A stretch of DNA of 64,000 nucleotides, from the NCBI RefSeq assembly GCF_900155525.1, contig NZ_LT706940.1, positions 1 to 64,000 of the forward strand, in the 5' to 3' direction. A model generated the notes under the pieces. The model was not told the origin of the DNA, did no database searches, and saw nothing but the letters and a program-made list of their open reading frames with translations. The position numbers and the translations under genes are program-made. Source of the DNA: Mailhella massiliensis. Lineage in GTDB: Bacteria > Desulfobacterota > Desulfovibrionia > Desulfovibrionales > Desulfovibrionaceae. Shown here piece by piece: positions 38,026-47,042 of this stretch. How positions within the stretch are numbered: position 1 is the stretch's first letter; each line of letters opens with the position of its first letter.

Positions 38026-39069
38026 TTGCCCAGGTTCCTCTACGCGCTTCTCATCTGCCTGCTTTTTCCCGCCCCGGCCTCTGCCGAATGGACGACGGGC
38101 CTCTCCTCCCATACGCCGGAGTATTTCCTTGCCGCCGACAAAAGCCGCAAGCTGCTCTTTCAGGTGGAAAGAAGAAAGGCCGACCCCGTCGTGACGCGGA
38201 CATTCGACTGCATTCACGGCCGCAGAGAGGGCGACAAGCAGAAGGAAGGGGACCTGCGTACGCCGGAAGGGGTATATTTCGTCACACACAAGATAGAGCA
38301 GAAGCTCGACTTCATGGAATACGGGCCTCACGCCTTCAACCTCAACTATCCCAATCCCGCCGACCGGCTGCGAGGCAAAACCGGCGGCGGCATATGGCTG
38401 CACAGCAAGGGCCAGCCCATCGAAGGACTCACCACCCGGGGCTGCATGGCCATAGACATGTACGAAATCGAGGATCTCGTGCCCCTGCTCATTCCGGGCA
38501 CGCCCGTCATCATTGCGGAACATCTGCAGGGAGCCCCCTTTGAAACTCCGCCGGAAGGCACGGCCGCGCAAGGCCTCCTTCCCTCCCTGCCGGGCGGAAC
38601 AACCGTGTTCCACAGCGCGGAATCGCCCGCCGATGTCTGCCCTCCTCCCGGGAAGACTTCGGAACAGAATGTCTGCCCTCCCCTCTCCGCAACGCCTGCG
38701 CCGGATACCCGGGCGCTGCTTTCCGCCGAGGAAACGGTGCGCTGCAAGACCCTGCTATGGATGGAAAGACGCCTCGGAAAAACCGACGACATCCTCAAAC
38801 TGTACGACAGAAAAAAATTCCCCCGGGGCAACAGGGAAAAAATTTCCTCCCTGCGCAAACGCCTGCGTTCGGAGTTCCAGCTCCAGCATGACGTCTTTCT
38901 CGACAGGGAAGGCATCCGTATTCTGGAAGGTCCGGGATACTGGGTTTCCTGTTTCATCAAAAGCTATGAGCGCAAGGGCGTGCTCCATCACGGCCTTCAG
39001 GCCCTGTACTGGATGCCGGACGATAAGGGCGACTGCCTCATCATCGGCGAAGTATGGATTTCCAACTGA
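38026..39069 (+). CDS. periplasmic L,D-transpeptidase-family (YkuD) protein with NTF2-like C-terminus
   Basis: 347 aa from TTG 38026. AAGGAG eight bases upstream decides this start, and the protein then begins with a clean signal peptide (PRFLYALLICLLFPAPASA). The YkuD domain (~35-165) has catalytic His126 (WLHSKG) and Cys140 (TRGCMAI). The ~200-residue remainder contains a Pro-rich linker and a C-terminal module ending LQALYWMPDDKGD...IGEVWISN that resembles the NTF2-like domain of Csd6-type L,D-carboxypeptidases. It probably remodels or crosslinks peptidoglycan. Confidence 0.85.
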   Translation: MPRFLYALLICLLFPAPASAEWTTGLSSHTPEYFLAADKSRKLLFQVERRKADPVVTRTFDCIHGRREGDKQKEGDLRTPEGVYFVTHKIEQKLDFMEYGPHAFNLNYPNPADRLRGKTGGGIWLHSKGQPIEGLTTRGCMAIDMYEIEDLVPLLIPGTPVIIAEHLQGAPFETPPEGTAAQGLLPSLPGGTTVFHSAESPADVCPPPGKTSEQNVCPPLSATPAPDTRALLSAEETVRCKTLLWMERRLGKTDDILKLYDRKKFPRGNREKISSLRKRLRSEFQLQHDVFLDREGIRILEGPGYWVSCFIKSYERKGVLHHGLQALYWMPDDKGDCLIIGEVWISN

Positions 39070-39117
39070 AACACCGGAAAAAACGCGCGCCCGTTCCGGC
39101 GATGATTCCCGATACGG

Positions 39118-39146
39118 AAAAAGCCCGTTCGACACGGGCTTTTTTC
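39118..39146 (+). terminator. terminator 3' of the L,D-transpeptidase gene
   Basis: AAGCCCGT-TCGAC-ACGGGCTT stem with T-run on the plus side and A-run on the other. It sits between convergent genes and may work bidirectionally. Confidence 0.9.
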
Positions 39147-39199
39147 TTCATGGCGGAACCTGCCTCTGCTCAGCGCAGGGCTTTTGCGGCGGAACATCC

Positions 39200-39985
39200 C
39201 TACGCCGGAAAGGAAAGGGGCGCACGGCGGAGCTTCGCTCCTCTTCCCGCCTTCTCTTCCCCATCGGGCATGTCGTCGTGCACCAGTTCGGAAAGGCGCA
39301 GGCCCACTTCCTCATAGTGCCCGCGCAGCACCGTTTCTATATGCACAAGATCCCTCTCGCGCACGGCTTCGGCAATGAGATGATGGCGGTCATAGAATTC
39401 CTTGGGCGTGAACAGGGTGCGCCAGTAGGTATAGTACAGAAACTTCGCCAAAGATGAGCAGGACGTGCGCGCCAGCTCGATAAGGCGCTCGTTGGTGCAG
39501 GCGGAAAGCAGCGTCATGTGGAACGCCTCGTCTATTTCGGTGAGCGTGTCGAGATGCACGGCGTAATTCACCTGTTCATCCAGGCGACGCACCACCTCAG
39601 CAAAGGCCGCCTCCTCCTTCGCCGTCCAGCGGTGGAGTGACTGCGCCACGGCAGCGCCTTCCAGAATACCGGCAACCACATAGCTGTCGTAAATTTCCTT
39701 GGCGCTCATGGAACGCACATATTTGCCCTTCTGCGGTTCGGAACAGATAAGCCCCTGATGCGCCAGCATGAGCAGCGCCTCACGGATGGGAGCGCGGCTG
39801 ATGTTGAGCTCTTCCGATATCTGGGCTTCGCGCACGGGCTGGCCGGGTTTGAGCGCGCCGGAACGGATGAGACCGCGTATGTATGCGGCAGCCTGGATAC
39901 TGTAGGTTTCTTTTTTGAACTGCATGGCGGGAAGGGGTGTTTTCCTGGTGAACGCCGCTCCGGGGGCGGAAACCGACAGAGGCAT
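39200..39985 (-). CDS. GntR-family (FadR/FCD subfamily) transcriptional regulator
   Basis: 261 aa from ATG 39985, with a weak AGGG upstream; ATG 39925 is an alternative. Winged helix-turn-helix (PVREAQISEELNISRAPIRE) near residues 40-90, then an FCD ligand-binding domain whose metal-site histidines are visible in DEAFHMTLL, FYDRHHLIAEA and LRGHYEEV. FCD regulators bind small carboxylates or amino acids. It closes a same-strand cluster of a PLP enzyme, a racemase and an amino-acid transporter, so it probably controls them. Confidence 0.85.
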   Translation of the reverse strand: MPLSVSAPGAAFTRKTPLPAMQFKKETYSIQAAAYIRGLIRSGALKPGQPVREAQISEELNISRAPIREALLMLAHQGLICSEPQKGKYVRSMSAKEIYDSYVVAGILEGAAVAQSLHRWTAKEEAAFAEVVRRLDEQVNYAVHLDTLTEIDEAFHMTLLSACTNERLIELARTSCSSLAKFLYYTYWRTLFTPKEFYDRHHLIAEAVRERDLVHIETVLRGHYEEVGLRLSELVHDDMPDGEEKAGRGAKLRRAPLSFPA

Positions 39986-40209
39986 GTAAACCCTGTCGTA
40001 ACAACTTACACTTGAAATGCCTCGTCTTTCAACAGCTACTTCCGCCCGGGCGGCGAAAAATTCCGCCGACTTCCGGGAAAAATGCTCCCAAGCGCCCTTT
40101 TCCGGCTTCCGGCATGGGAAAAACACCGCGTTTCTCTTTTTTCCACGAAAAATACTCTGCCCCCGGGCATCCCGCCGCGCGGCCCATTCTCCCGGAAGAA
40201 CGCGGCCCA

Positions 40210-40258
40210 TAAAAAAGCCCGCCCCCGGAAGCCGTTGCCGACAACCGGAGGCGGGGGA
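40210..40258 (-). terminator. terminator of the PLP-lyase gene
   Basis: Minus-strand long hairpin (CCCGCCTCCGG... / ...CCGGGGGCGGG with a nested GTCGGCAAC element) followed by CTTTTTT, ~30 nt after the stop. It separates this gene from the GntR gene. Confidence 0.85.
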
Positions 40259-40287
40259 GGGGTTGTTGATGCCTGAACGCTCAGATC

Positions 40288-41289
40288 CTACTTACGGAAG
40301 GTGGGCAGGTAGGCGTACAGAGCGGGAGAGCCGCCGGTGTGCAGGAAGAGCACGTTGGCGCCCTTGGGGAAGTGATCCTTGCGGATGAGGTCGATCATGC
40401 CGGCCATGGCCTTGCCGCTGTACACGGGGTCGAGCAGGATGGCTTCGGTACGGGCAAGCATCTTCACGGCTTCGATCATGCCGTCGTTGGGGATGGAGTA
40501 GCCGGGCTGATAGTAGTCGCCGTAGCACACGACCTTTTCTTCAGGAAGCTGCACGCCGGCGCCGATGTAATCGAGGGTGGCCTGGGCCAGCTTGTGCACG
40601 AGAGCCTGCTGCACGTTGCCGGGACGGCTCACGTCGATACCGGACATGGGGATGTCCATGTTGTTGCCGTAGAAGCCGGCGATCATGCCGGCATGGGTGC
40701 CGGCGCTGCCGCTGGGCACGATCACATGGTCGAAGTTGATGCCCATGGAGAACATCTGCTGCATGATTTCCTGCGCGCAGGAAACATAGCCCAGAGCGCC
40801 GATGGGGTTGGAAGCGCCGCCGGGGATGATGTAGGGCTTTCTGCCTTCCGCACGCAGCTTTTCCGCCACCTTTTCCATTTCTTCCATCATGGGAGAGCCG
40901 CCGGGCACCACGGTGATGCTCTTCACGCCCAGAAGCTGATACAGGAAGTTGTTGCCGGAAGCTTCGGGGTTGTAGCTGTCCTTCACGCGTTCTTCCAGCA
41001 CCAGATGGCAGTCGAGGCCTTCATGCACGGCCCAGGCGAGGGTCAGGCGGCAGTGGTTGGACTGCACCGCGCCGCAGGTGATGAGGGTATCGGCGCCCTG
41101 AGCGATGGCGTCGGCGATGCTGAAGTCGAGCTTGCGGGTCTTGTTGCCGCCGGCGCAGCCGGGGAGCAGGTCGTCGCGCTTGATGTACACGTTGACCTTG
41201 TTGCCCAGAGCCTTGGAAAAGTTGGGAAGATACTCGATGGGGGTGACTTCCTTGACATAGCCGCGACGGGGGAACTTGGCGAGATTCAT
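40288..41289 (-). CDS. D-cysteine desulfhydrase / L-cysteate sulfo-lyase / ACC deaminase-family PLP enzyme
   Basis: 333 aa, fold type II PLP enzyme. The PLP lysine lies in AGGNKTRKLDF, the phosphate cup in SGSAGTHAG, and the reactive-Ser region is AVQSNHCRLT. The C-terminal LLDPVYSGKAMAGMIDLI and FLHTGGSPALYAY match D-cysteine desulfhydrases and the related L-cysteate sulfo-lyase CuyA, which release sulfide or sulfite plus pyruvate and ammonia. Homology alone does not decide between them. Neighbouring aspartate-like racemase and dicarboxylate/amino-acid symporter genes would fit an aspartate-analogue substrate such as cysteate (inference). Confidence 0.85.
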   Translation of the reverse strand: MNLAKFPRRGYVKEVTPIEYLPNFSKALGNKVNVYIKRDDLLPGCAGGNKTRKLDFSIADAIAQGADTLITCGAVQSNHCRLTLAWAVHEGLDCHLVLEERVKDSYNPEASGNNFLYQLLGVKSITVVPGGSPMMEEMEKVAEKLRAEGRKPYIIPGGASNPIGALGYVSCAQEIMQQMFSMGINFDHVIVPSGSAGTHAGMIAGFYGNNMDIPMSGIDVSRPGNVQQALVHKLAQATLDYIGAGVQLPEEKVVCYGDYYQPGYSIPNDGMIEAVKMLARTEAILLDPVYSGKAMAGMIDLIRKDHFPKGANVLFLHTGGSPALYAYLPTFRK

Positions 41290-41403
41290 GGTGTTTCCTT
41301 CTCTTCAGGGTGAAAGCGGGACTCAGGGGGCGAATCTGCGGGCCCCGGCGGGAATCCCCGCACGGGAAAGCCCCGGGAAAAGCAGCCTGAGGTGCCGTTC
41401 GTT

Positions 41404-42219
41404 CTAAAAATCCGCAACCTGCTTAAGTCGTTCCGGGCAACTGGCCCGGATCAGTTCCTGCGCGAGCACGCTTGTGGCGTCCACGACGGGAGTATCGTAC
41501 AGAACGGACTCGGTGACCGCTACCGGAATTTCCGTGCAGCCAAGGAGTACGGCATCCACATGCCTTACCTCCACCAGACGGCGCGCGGCGTCAAGCAGTA
41601 TCTGCCGCGCACGGGGAGTCACCGGGTCGGAAAAGGCCTTGATGCCGAAGGCGGGATCGCTGATGGCGCGCTGCACCATGGCGCATTCCTCTTCATCGGG
41701 AAGTACGGGCTCAAGACCCGCCTTTTCCAGCGCATCCTGATACAGACGGGTACGGAGCGTGGCCACCGTGCCCATGAGCCCTATGCGCCCGGAACCGGGG
41801 CAGAGAGCGCTCACATGCTTCACCGCGCTTTCGATGATGGACACGAAGGTCACGTCAAGGCCGGTAGCCTGCAGGCGCTCCAGCGCGGTGTTCAGAATGC
41901 GGGGGCTGTGCGCCGTATTGCACGGCATACCTATGACCCTCGCGCCGTTTTCGGCAAGCTGCGCCATGATGCCGCCGATGTCCTCTCCCGGATTCTCCCT
42001 GGTTTCACCCAGCAGGAAGGCGGGCCTCTCCGGGATCCAGCCGGGGAAGGAATGCAGCATGATGGGCAGGTGCTCCTGATCCGTGCCGGCCTTCGTCCAG
42101 CGGAAGATCTTTCGCACGAGGTCATACCCCGCATAGGGGCCGAGCCCCCCCACGATACCTATGGTGCGGGGCTCGGGCAGATGATCGAAAAAGCGTTGAA
42201 CCACGGTTATTCCCTGCAT
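41404..42219 (-). CDS. aspartate/glutamate racemase-family protein
   Basis: 271 aa. The two catalytic cysteines of the cofactor-independent racemase family are present in GMPCNTAHS and LLGCTEIPVA. IGIVGGLGPYAGYDLVRKI opens the Rossmann-like domain. It interconverts D- and L- forms of an acidic amino acid or analogue. Its start overlaps the transporter gene by 13 nt, so the two are translationally coupled. Confidence 0.88.
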   Translation of the reverse strand: MQGITVVQRFFDHLPEPRTIGIVGGLGPYAGYDLVRKIFRWTKAGTDQEHLPIMLHSFPGWIPERPAFLLGETRENPGEDIGGIMAQLAENGARVIGMPCNTAHSPRILNTALERLQATGLDVTFVSIIESAVKHVSALCPGSGRIGLMGTVATLRTRLYQDALEKAGLEPVLPDEEECAMVQRAISDPAFGIKAFSDPVTPRARQILLDAARRLVEVRHVDAVLLGCTEIPVAVTESVLYDTPVVDATSVLAQELIRASCPERLKQVADF

Positions 42220-43415
42220 TCGCCGTTGTTTTCCAGCTTGGAAACCAGAAGGGCGCCGGTGGCGTCGCCGAGAACGTTGATGGTGGTGCGGGCCATGTCC
42301 ATGATACGGTCCACGCCGGCGATGAGGGCGATGGCTTCCAGCGGAATGCCTACCTGCGTGAAGACCATGGTGATCATGATGAGGGCCGCGCCGGGCACGC
42401 CCATGGAGCCGATGGAGGCGAGCACCGCCAGCAGAATGACGGTGAGCTGCTTATCCAGAGGCATGGGAATACCGTACACTTCCGCCGCGAAAATGGCCGC
42501 CACGCCCATGTAGATGGCCGCGCCGTCCATATTGATGGTGTTGCCGAGGGGGATGGAGAAGCTGGACACGGACTTGGAGGCGCCGAGCTTCTGCACGGAA
42601 AGCAGGTTGGAGGAAAGAGCCGCCGCGCTGGAGCAGGTGGAGAAGGAAATGATGAGAGGTTCGGTCAGTCCCTTCAGGAAGGTGGAAGGCGTAAGCCCGG
42701 CCACGCGGGCGCAGGGCAGATACACCGCGAGCACCTGAATGAGGCAGGCCAGATACATGACCGCCACCAGCTTGATGAGGGGCAGCAGCACGGAGAGACC
42801 GTGGTTGGCCACGGTGAAGGCCATGAGGCCGAACACGCCGATGGGGGCGTAGTGCATGACGATGCCCGTCACCTTGATCATGACTTCGGCGCAGGAGTCG
42901 AAGAACACGAAGGCGGGACGGCCCTTCTCACCCAGCATACTGAGCGCGAAGCCGAACAGGATGGCGAAGAAGATGACCTGGAGCATGTTGCCCTTGGCCA
43001 GGGCGTCGATGGGATTCAGGGGCACGATGTCCATGAGCACCTTGATGAGCGGAGGAGCGGAAACGTCCTTCACCGCAAGATTTTCCATGGAAAGCGTAAG
43101 CCCGAGTCCGGGACGGATGATATTGGCGAGAATGAGGCCGATGACCACGGCCACGGTGGTGGTGAGCAGGTAGTAGATCAGCGTCTTGGAGGCCACGCGT
43201 CCGAGTTCCTTCACGTCGCACACGCTCGCCGCGCCCGCCACAAGGGTGGTGAACACAAGCGGAACCACCACCATGCGGACCAGGGTGATGAACAGATCGC
43301 CGAGAGGTTTGAACCAGCTCGCGTCGATGCTGATGGAAGGAGCCATGGCGCCGACGATGACGCCGAGTAACATGCCGATGCCCATCTGGGCGGGAAGACC
43401 TAAACGCTTTGACAT
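42207..43415 (-). CDS. dicarboxylate/amino acid:cation symporter (DAACS family)
   Basis: 402 aa from ATG 43415. It has about eight membrane helices plus two re-entrant hairpins, with the family signatures SFSTCSSAAAL (serine-rich hairpin) and GNTINMDGAAIYMG (substrate/Na+ site). It probably imports aspartate, glutamate or a structural analogue together with Na+ or H+. First gene of the cluster, read from the promoter at 43705-43732. Confidence 0.93.
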   Translation of the reverse strand: MSKRLGLPAQMGIGMLLGVIVGAMAPSISIDASWFKPLGDLFITLVRMVVVPLVFTTLVAGAASVCDVKELGRVASKTLIYYLLTTTVAVVIGLILANIIRPGLGLTLSMENLAVKDVSAPPLIKVLMDIVPLNPIDALAKGNMLQVIFFAILFGFALSMLGEKGRPAFVFFDSCAEVMIKVTGIVMHYAPIGVFGLMAFTVANHGLSVLLPLIKLVAVMYLACLIQVLAVYLPCARVAGLTPSTFLKGLTEPLIISFSTCSSAAALSSNLLSVQKLGASKSVSSFSIPLGNTINMDGAAIYMGVAAIFAAEVYGIPMPLDKQLTVILLAVLASIGSMGVPGAALIMITMVFTQVGIPLEAIALIAGVDRIMDMARTTINVLGDATGALLVSKLENNGECRE

Positions 43416-43687
43416 AGCAACTCTCAAGGAAAAATACGTTGTACTCTTCGCGCGTCCCGCCTGATCCGAAGAGCGCTTCCGCCTCTGCAGCCATCATACG
43501 CGGACGTCTCTGCCGCCTGTTCTGTCTGCTGCCCCAGCCTCCTTATGTTTCAAACATCGCCCGCTTCCGGGCGGCATGAGGAAAACTCCAGCCTTCGGAA
43601 CATTCCCGGAACACGGCCGCAGTATGCGGCGCTCCGACGAAGAACATTCCGGCCTTCCGGCCGTTTAGAGAAAAACGGCACAAGAAG

Positions 43688-43706
43688 AATGTCGAATGTC
43701 GACATT
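43688..43706 (-). promoter_or_regulatory. palindromic operator candidate for the amino-acid cluster
   Basis: Perfect 12-bp palindrome AATGTCGACATT (43695-43706) extended by a further direct AATGTCG half-site (43688-43694). It overlaps the -10 region and start point of the promoter, the typical place for repression. A GntR/FCD regulator gene lies at the other end of the cluster, making it the likely binder (inference). Confidence 0.6.
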
Positions 43707-43732
43707 TTTAAAAAATTTCTGTGTTTTGTCAA
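43705..43732 (-). promoter_or_regulatory. promoter of the symporter-racemase-lyase cluster
   Basis: Minus-strand TTGACA (43727-43732), 16-nt spacer, TAAAAA (43705-43710). The leader to the symporter ATG is about 280 nt. Confidence 0.65.
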
Positions 43733-43897
43733 GACGGGGATACAGGATGACGCCCCTTCTCCGGCAGTTTCTTCCCATGCCCCGCAAACGGAACGGCCCT
43801 GCGGGGAAACCTGCTTCACAGGCACAGGTTCCGACGCCGACTCCCGGTTCCTTCCTCCCTTCCCGGCAGAAAAAAAATATAAAACGGTCCGGCGGAA

Positions 43898-43923
43898 ACA
43901 AAAAAGCCGCCCGGAGGCGGCTT
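43898..43923 (-). terminator. terminator of the AMP-dependent ligase gene
   Basis: Minus-strand AAGCCGCC-TCCG-GGCGGCTT stem followed by TTTTGTTT, about 50 nt after the stop. Confidence 0.9.
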
Positions 43924-43974
43924 GAGAAAGGCCGGTCCTGCGGTGCGCGCAAGGCGCACCGCAGGGAATGTTCG

Positions 43975-45240
43975 TTAGTCCCAGACGCGCTTGTCTTCGA
44001 TGGGCTTGATCTGAGGAGGCAGGCTGCCCGGAGCAAGAATGCGCAGTTCCGGGCGCAGCTTGATGCGTTCGCGGAACAGATGCTGGAGCTCTTCCTTGCG
44101 CTTGAAGTTGCTCGCTTCCACATACAGCACCATTTCGTCCACACCGCCGGGGTTGGTGACCTCGATCTGCCAGCGCTTGATTTCCTCGAAGCGGGCCATG
44201 ACCTGTTCCACCTGATGGGGGTAGACGAACATGCCCTTGATGCGGGCGGTGGTGTCCACACGCCCCACGATGCTGCCGAGGCGGGGGCTGGTACGGCCGC
44301 AGGAGCAGGGCGTACGGTCAATGTAGGAAAGGTCGCCCGTGGCAAGACGGATGAGCGGATAGGTCTTGTTGAAGGCCGTGACCACCACTTCGCCCACTTC
44401 ACCGTCCTTGAGCGGAATACCGGTATCGGGATGGCAGATTTCCACGTAGCAGCGGTTGGAGATGTGCAGGCCGTTCTTCTGGAAGCACTCGTAGCCTATG
44501 CAGCCCACGTCGGCGGTGCCGTAGCCCTGGCGCATGATGATGTCGTACTTCTTTTCCATCTGGCTGCGGATCTTCTCGGAAAGGCGCTCGCCGGTCACGA
44601 AGGCCACTTCCAGGAAGAGGTCCTTGCGCAGGTTGAGCCCCTTTTCCTCGGCGCGCTGGGCAAGATGCATGAGGAAGCTCGGCGTACCCACATAACCGGA
44701 AACGCGCAGCTTCTGCATGATGTCGAGCTGCGTGGCCGCGTCGGTGGGACCGGCGGGAATGGAGGCGCAGCCCAGGTTGCGCAGAGGCTCTTCAAACATC
44801 AGGCCCGCAGGCGCGAGATGATAGTTGAAGGTCACCTGCACGGCGTCGCCGGGACGGAAGCCCACGGAATAGAAGGCTTCGGTGTAGCCCCAGTAATCGT
44901 CGTTGCGGTCTTCCGGGTCGAAAATGGGACCGGGGGAAAGGAAGACGCGGCGCAGTTCGCCGATATCCTTGGTGAGCAGACCGCCGAGACGCGGGCCCAT
45001 GGTCTGCAGGAAGATGAGTTCCTTCTTCTTAAGGATGGGAATATGCTTGAGGTCGGAAAGCGTCTTGAACTTCTCGACGTTGAACTGGGCACGGTCGAAA
45101 CGCTTCTTCACGTCTTCCGAATAGCGGTAGGCGTAGGAAAGCAGGTCCTTGAGCTGGATAAGGTTATACTGGCGGCGTTCGCTCTCGTCGAGCACTTCGC
45201 GGCGGCTGTAAATTCCTTCCGTACGGTCTTTGCGGGTCAT
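43975..45240 (-). CDS. phenylacetate-CoA ligase-like AMP-dependent synthetase
   Basis: 421 aa from ATG 45240, with GGAG six bases upstream. Similar to PaaK-type adenylate-forming ligases: YSYRYSEDVKKRF-like N-terminus, the GTPSFLMHLAQ and VTGERLSEKI blocks, MRQGYGTADVG, RLATGDLSYID and the RIKGMFVYPHQVEQVM hinge/C-terminal domain (GxVGRVD). Such enzymes activate carboxylates to acyl-CoA via acyl-AMP. The usual glycine-rich P-loop near the N-terminus is not obvious, so the substrate and even CoA ligase activity are uncertain. It stands alone. Confidence 0.82.
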   Translation of the reverse strand: MTRKDRTEGIYSRREVLDESERRQYNLIQLKDLLSYAYRYSEDVKKRFDRAQFNVEKFKTLSDLKHIPILKKKELIFLQTMGPRLGGLLTKDIGELRRVFLSPGPIFDPEDRNDDYWGYTEAFYSVGFRPGDAVQVTFNYHLAPAGLMFEEPLRNLGCASIPAGPTDAATQLDIMQKLRVSGYVGTPSFLMHLAQRAEEKGLNLRKDLFLEVAFVTGERLSEKIRSQMEKKYDIIMRQGYGTADVGCIGYECFQKNGLHISNRCYVEICHPDTGIPLKDGEVGEVVVTAFNKTYPLIRLATGDLSYIDRTPCSCGRTSPRLGSIVGRVDTTARIKGMFVYPHQVEQVMARFEEIKRWQIEVTNPGGVDEMVLYVEASNFKRKEELQHLFRERIKLRPELRILAPGSLPPQIKPIEDKRVWD

Positions 45241-45289
45241 GGCGGGACTCCGTGATAGAGATATGTCTTTCTGGAACGGAAAAAACGTT

Positions 45290-45318
45290 TTTATAGACGA
45301 ATTGAGGAAATATTGCAA
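45290..45318 (-). promoter_or_regulatory. promoter of the AMP-dependent ligase gene
   Basis: Minus-strand TTGCAA (45313-45318), 17-nt spacer, TATAAA (45290-45295), ~45 nt before the ATG. The A/T-rich block at 45319-45358 may also hold the divergent der promoter (for example TATATA 45353-45358), but I could not fix one. Confidence 0.7.
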
Positions 45319-45617
45319 GGATTTTTTTATTTTTTATTATATTTCAATAGGTTATATAGCATATCAGCCCATCTTGATCTTCTCCCGCCGAGGGGGGTAT
45401 CCTGAAAAAGGTTGGACAGAAGCCGCCCTTGGGCGTAAAAGATTGCCTCCGTTCTTTCCGACGGGGAGCATGTTGCGCCTGCCTGAGTCCTCCCGAAACG
45501 CTCCTTCTGCGTGCGGCAGACGTTCCTGAAAAGAGCCTGCGCAGGGTGCAGGCCGTCAGCGCTTCCGGCCCGCCGGAAAACAACGATCCAAACCAAAACA
45601 TAACGAGGTGCCCGCCC

Positions 45618-47042
45618 ATGATGCCCAAAGTCGTTCTGCTGGGACGCCCCAATGTGGGCAAGTCCACCCTGTTCAACCGCCTTATCCGCAGCAACCGCGC
45701 CATCACGCATGACCGCCCCGGCGTCACGCGCGACCGTATGGAAGGCGTGGTGCGTTCGCGCTACGGCCGCGATTTCGCCATCGTCGACACGGGCGGCATC
45801 ACGCTCGATCATCATCAGGCCGTGGCCGAAGGCCCCGCGGGCATACGCGGTTTCGAAGCCGATATTCTGCGCCAGGCCGAAGCCGCCCTGAAGGAAGCCG
45901 ACGTCATCTGCATGGTGGTGGACGGAAAGGACGGTCTCATGCCCTTCGACGAGCACCTCGCCGCATACCTGCGCAAATGCGACAAGCCCATACTGCTGGT
46001 GGTGAACAAGGTGGACGGCGCGGAAAAGGAAGAACTGCTGCTTGCGGAATTCCACGGTCTGGGCTTTCCCCTCATCGCCTGCTCCGCCGAACACGGGCAC
46101 AACCTGCGCGCCCTTGAAGAAGAAATCCGCGATCTTCTCCCCGAAGACGACGATTTCGACGACGAGGAAGAAAGCGAAGAAAAGGAAGACCTGGAAGAAG
46201 ACCGCGACAGACCCGGGGTACGCCGCCGCAAGGTTACCGATCACCTCCGGCTGTGCCTGCTGGGCCGCCCCAACGCGGGCAAGTCGTCCATGACCAACGC
46301 CTTCATCGGAGAAGACCGCATGATCGTGAGCGATCAGGCGGGCACCACGCGCGACAGCGTGGACGTAACGGTGGAAAAGAACGGCAAAACCTACACCTTC
46401 GTAGATACCGCCGGCGTTCGCCGCCGTTCGCGCATCACCGACACGGTGGAACGCTTTTCCGTGAACTCCTCCCTAAAGAGCACCACCAAGGCCGACGTGA
46501 CCTTTCTTCTGCTCGACGCCACGGAAGGACTCACCACGCAGGACAAGCGCCTCATCGAACTTCTCGACGAACGCAAGACGCCCTTCCTCATCATCGTGAA
46601 CAAGATGGACCTCATCCCCGTCAAAGCGCGCACCGAACTCATGAAGAATCTTCAGGAAGAACTGAGCTTCTGCTGCCATGTGCCGCTGGTTCCCACCTCC
46701 GCGCGCACGGGCGAAGGCCTCAACAGGCTCATTCCCCTTGCGGAGCGCATCTATGCCGAATGCGGTACCCGCGTTTCCACCGGTCTGCTCAACCGTGCCA
46801 TGGAAGAAACCCTGACGCGGCATCAGGCTCCCGTGGTGCGCCGCGTGCGGCCCAAGTTCTTCTACCTCACCCAGGCGGAAAGCGAACCGCCCACCTTCGT
46901 CTGCTTCGTGAACGACGCCGACCGCGTGGCCGATTCCTACGCCCGCTATCTGGAGCGTTCCCTTCGCCGCATCTTCGGCATACGGCACGCGCCCATGCGC
47001 CTGCATCTGCGCTCCGCCCACGCCAAGAAGGAAAAAAAATAG
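45618..47042 (+). CDS. der: ribosome-assembly GTPase Der (EngA)
   Basis: 474 aa from ATGATG at 45618 with GAGG upstream. Two tandem G domains: G1 GRPNVGKS (9-16), DTGG, NKVD in the first; GRPNAGKS (216-223), DTAG, NKMD in the second. A KH-like domain at the C-terminus (~385-474) ends HLRSAHAKKEKK. Der acts in late 50S assembly. The linker between the G domains (~174-205) is strongly acidic (PEDDDFDDEEESEEKEDLEE), longer than in the E. coli type. Confidence 0.97.
   Translation: MMPKVVLLGRPNVGKSTLFNRLIRSNRAITHDRPGVTRDRMEGVVRSRYGRDFAIVDTGGITLDHHQAVAEGPAGIRGFEADILRQAEAALKEADVICMVVDGKDGLMPFDEHLAAYLRKCDKPILLVVNKVDGAEKEELLLAEFHGLGFPLIACSAEHGHNLRALEEEIRDLLPEDDDFDDEEESEEKEDLEEDRDRPGVRRRKVTDHLRLCLLGRPNAGKSSMTNAFIGEDRMIVSDQAGTTRDSVDVTVEKNGKTYTFVDTAGVRRRSRITDTVERFSVNSSLKSTTKADVTFLLLDATEGLTTQDKRLIELLDERKTPFLIIVNKMDLIPVKARTELMKNLQEELSFCCHVPLVPTSARTGEGLNRLIPLAERIYAECGTRVSTGLLNRAMEETLTRHQAPVVRRVRPKFFYLTQAESEPPTFVCFVNDADRVADSYARYLERSLRRIFGIRHAPMRLHLRSAHAKKEKK

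Noticed and set aside
40001-40025. GntR operator in front of the GntR gene
   Set aside because: TTGTTACGACA-like bases are only a partial dyad and do not match the palindrome at 43695-43706.
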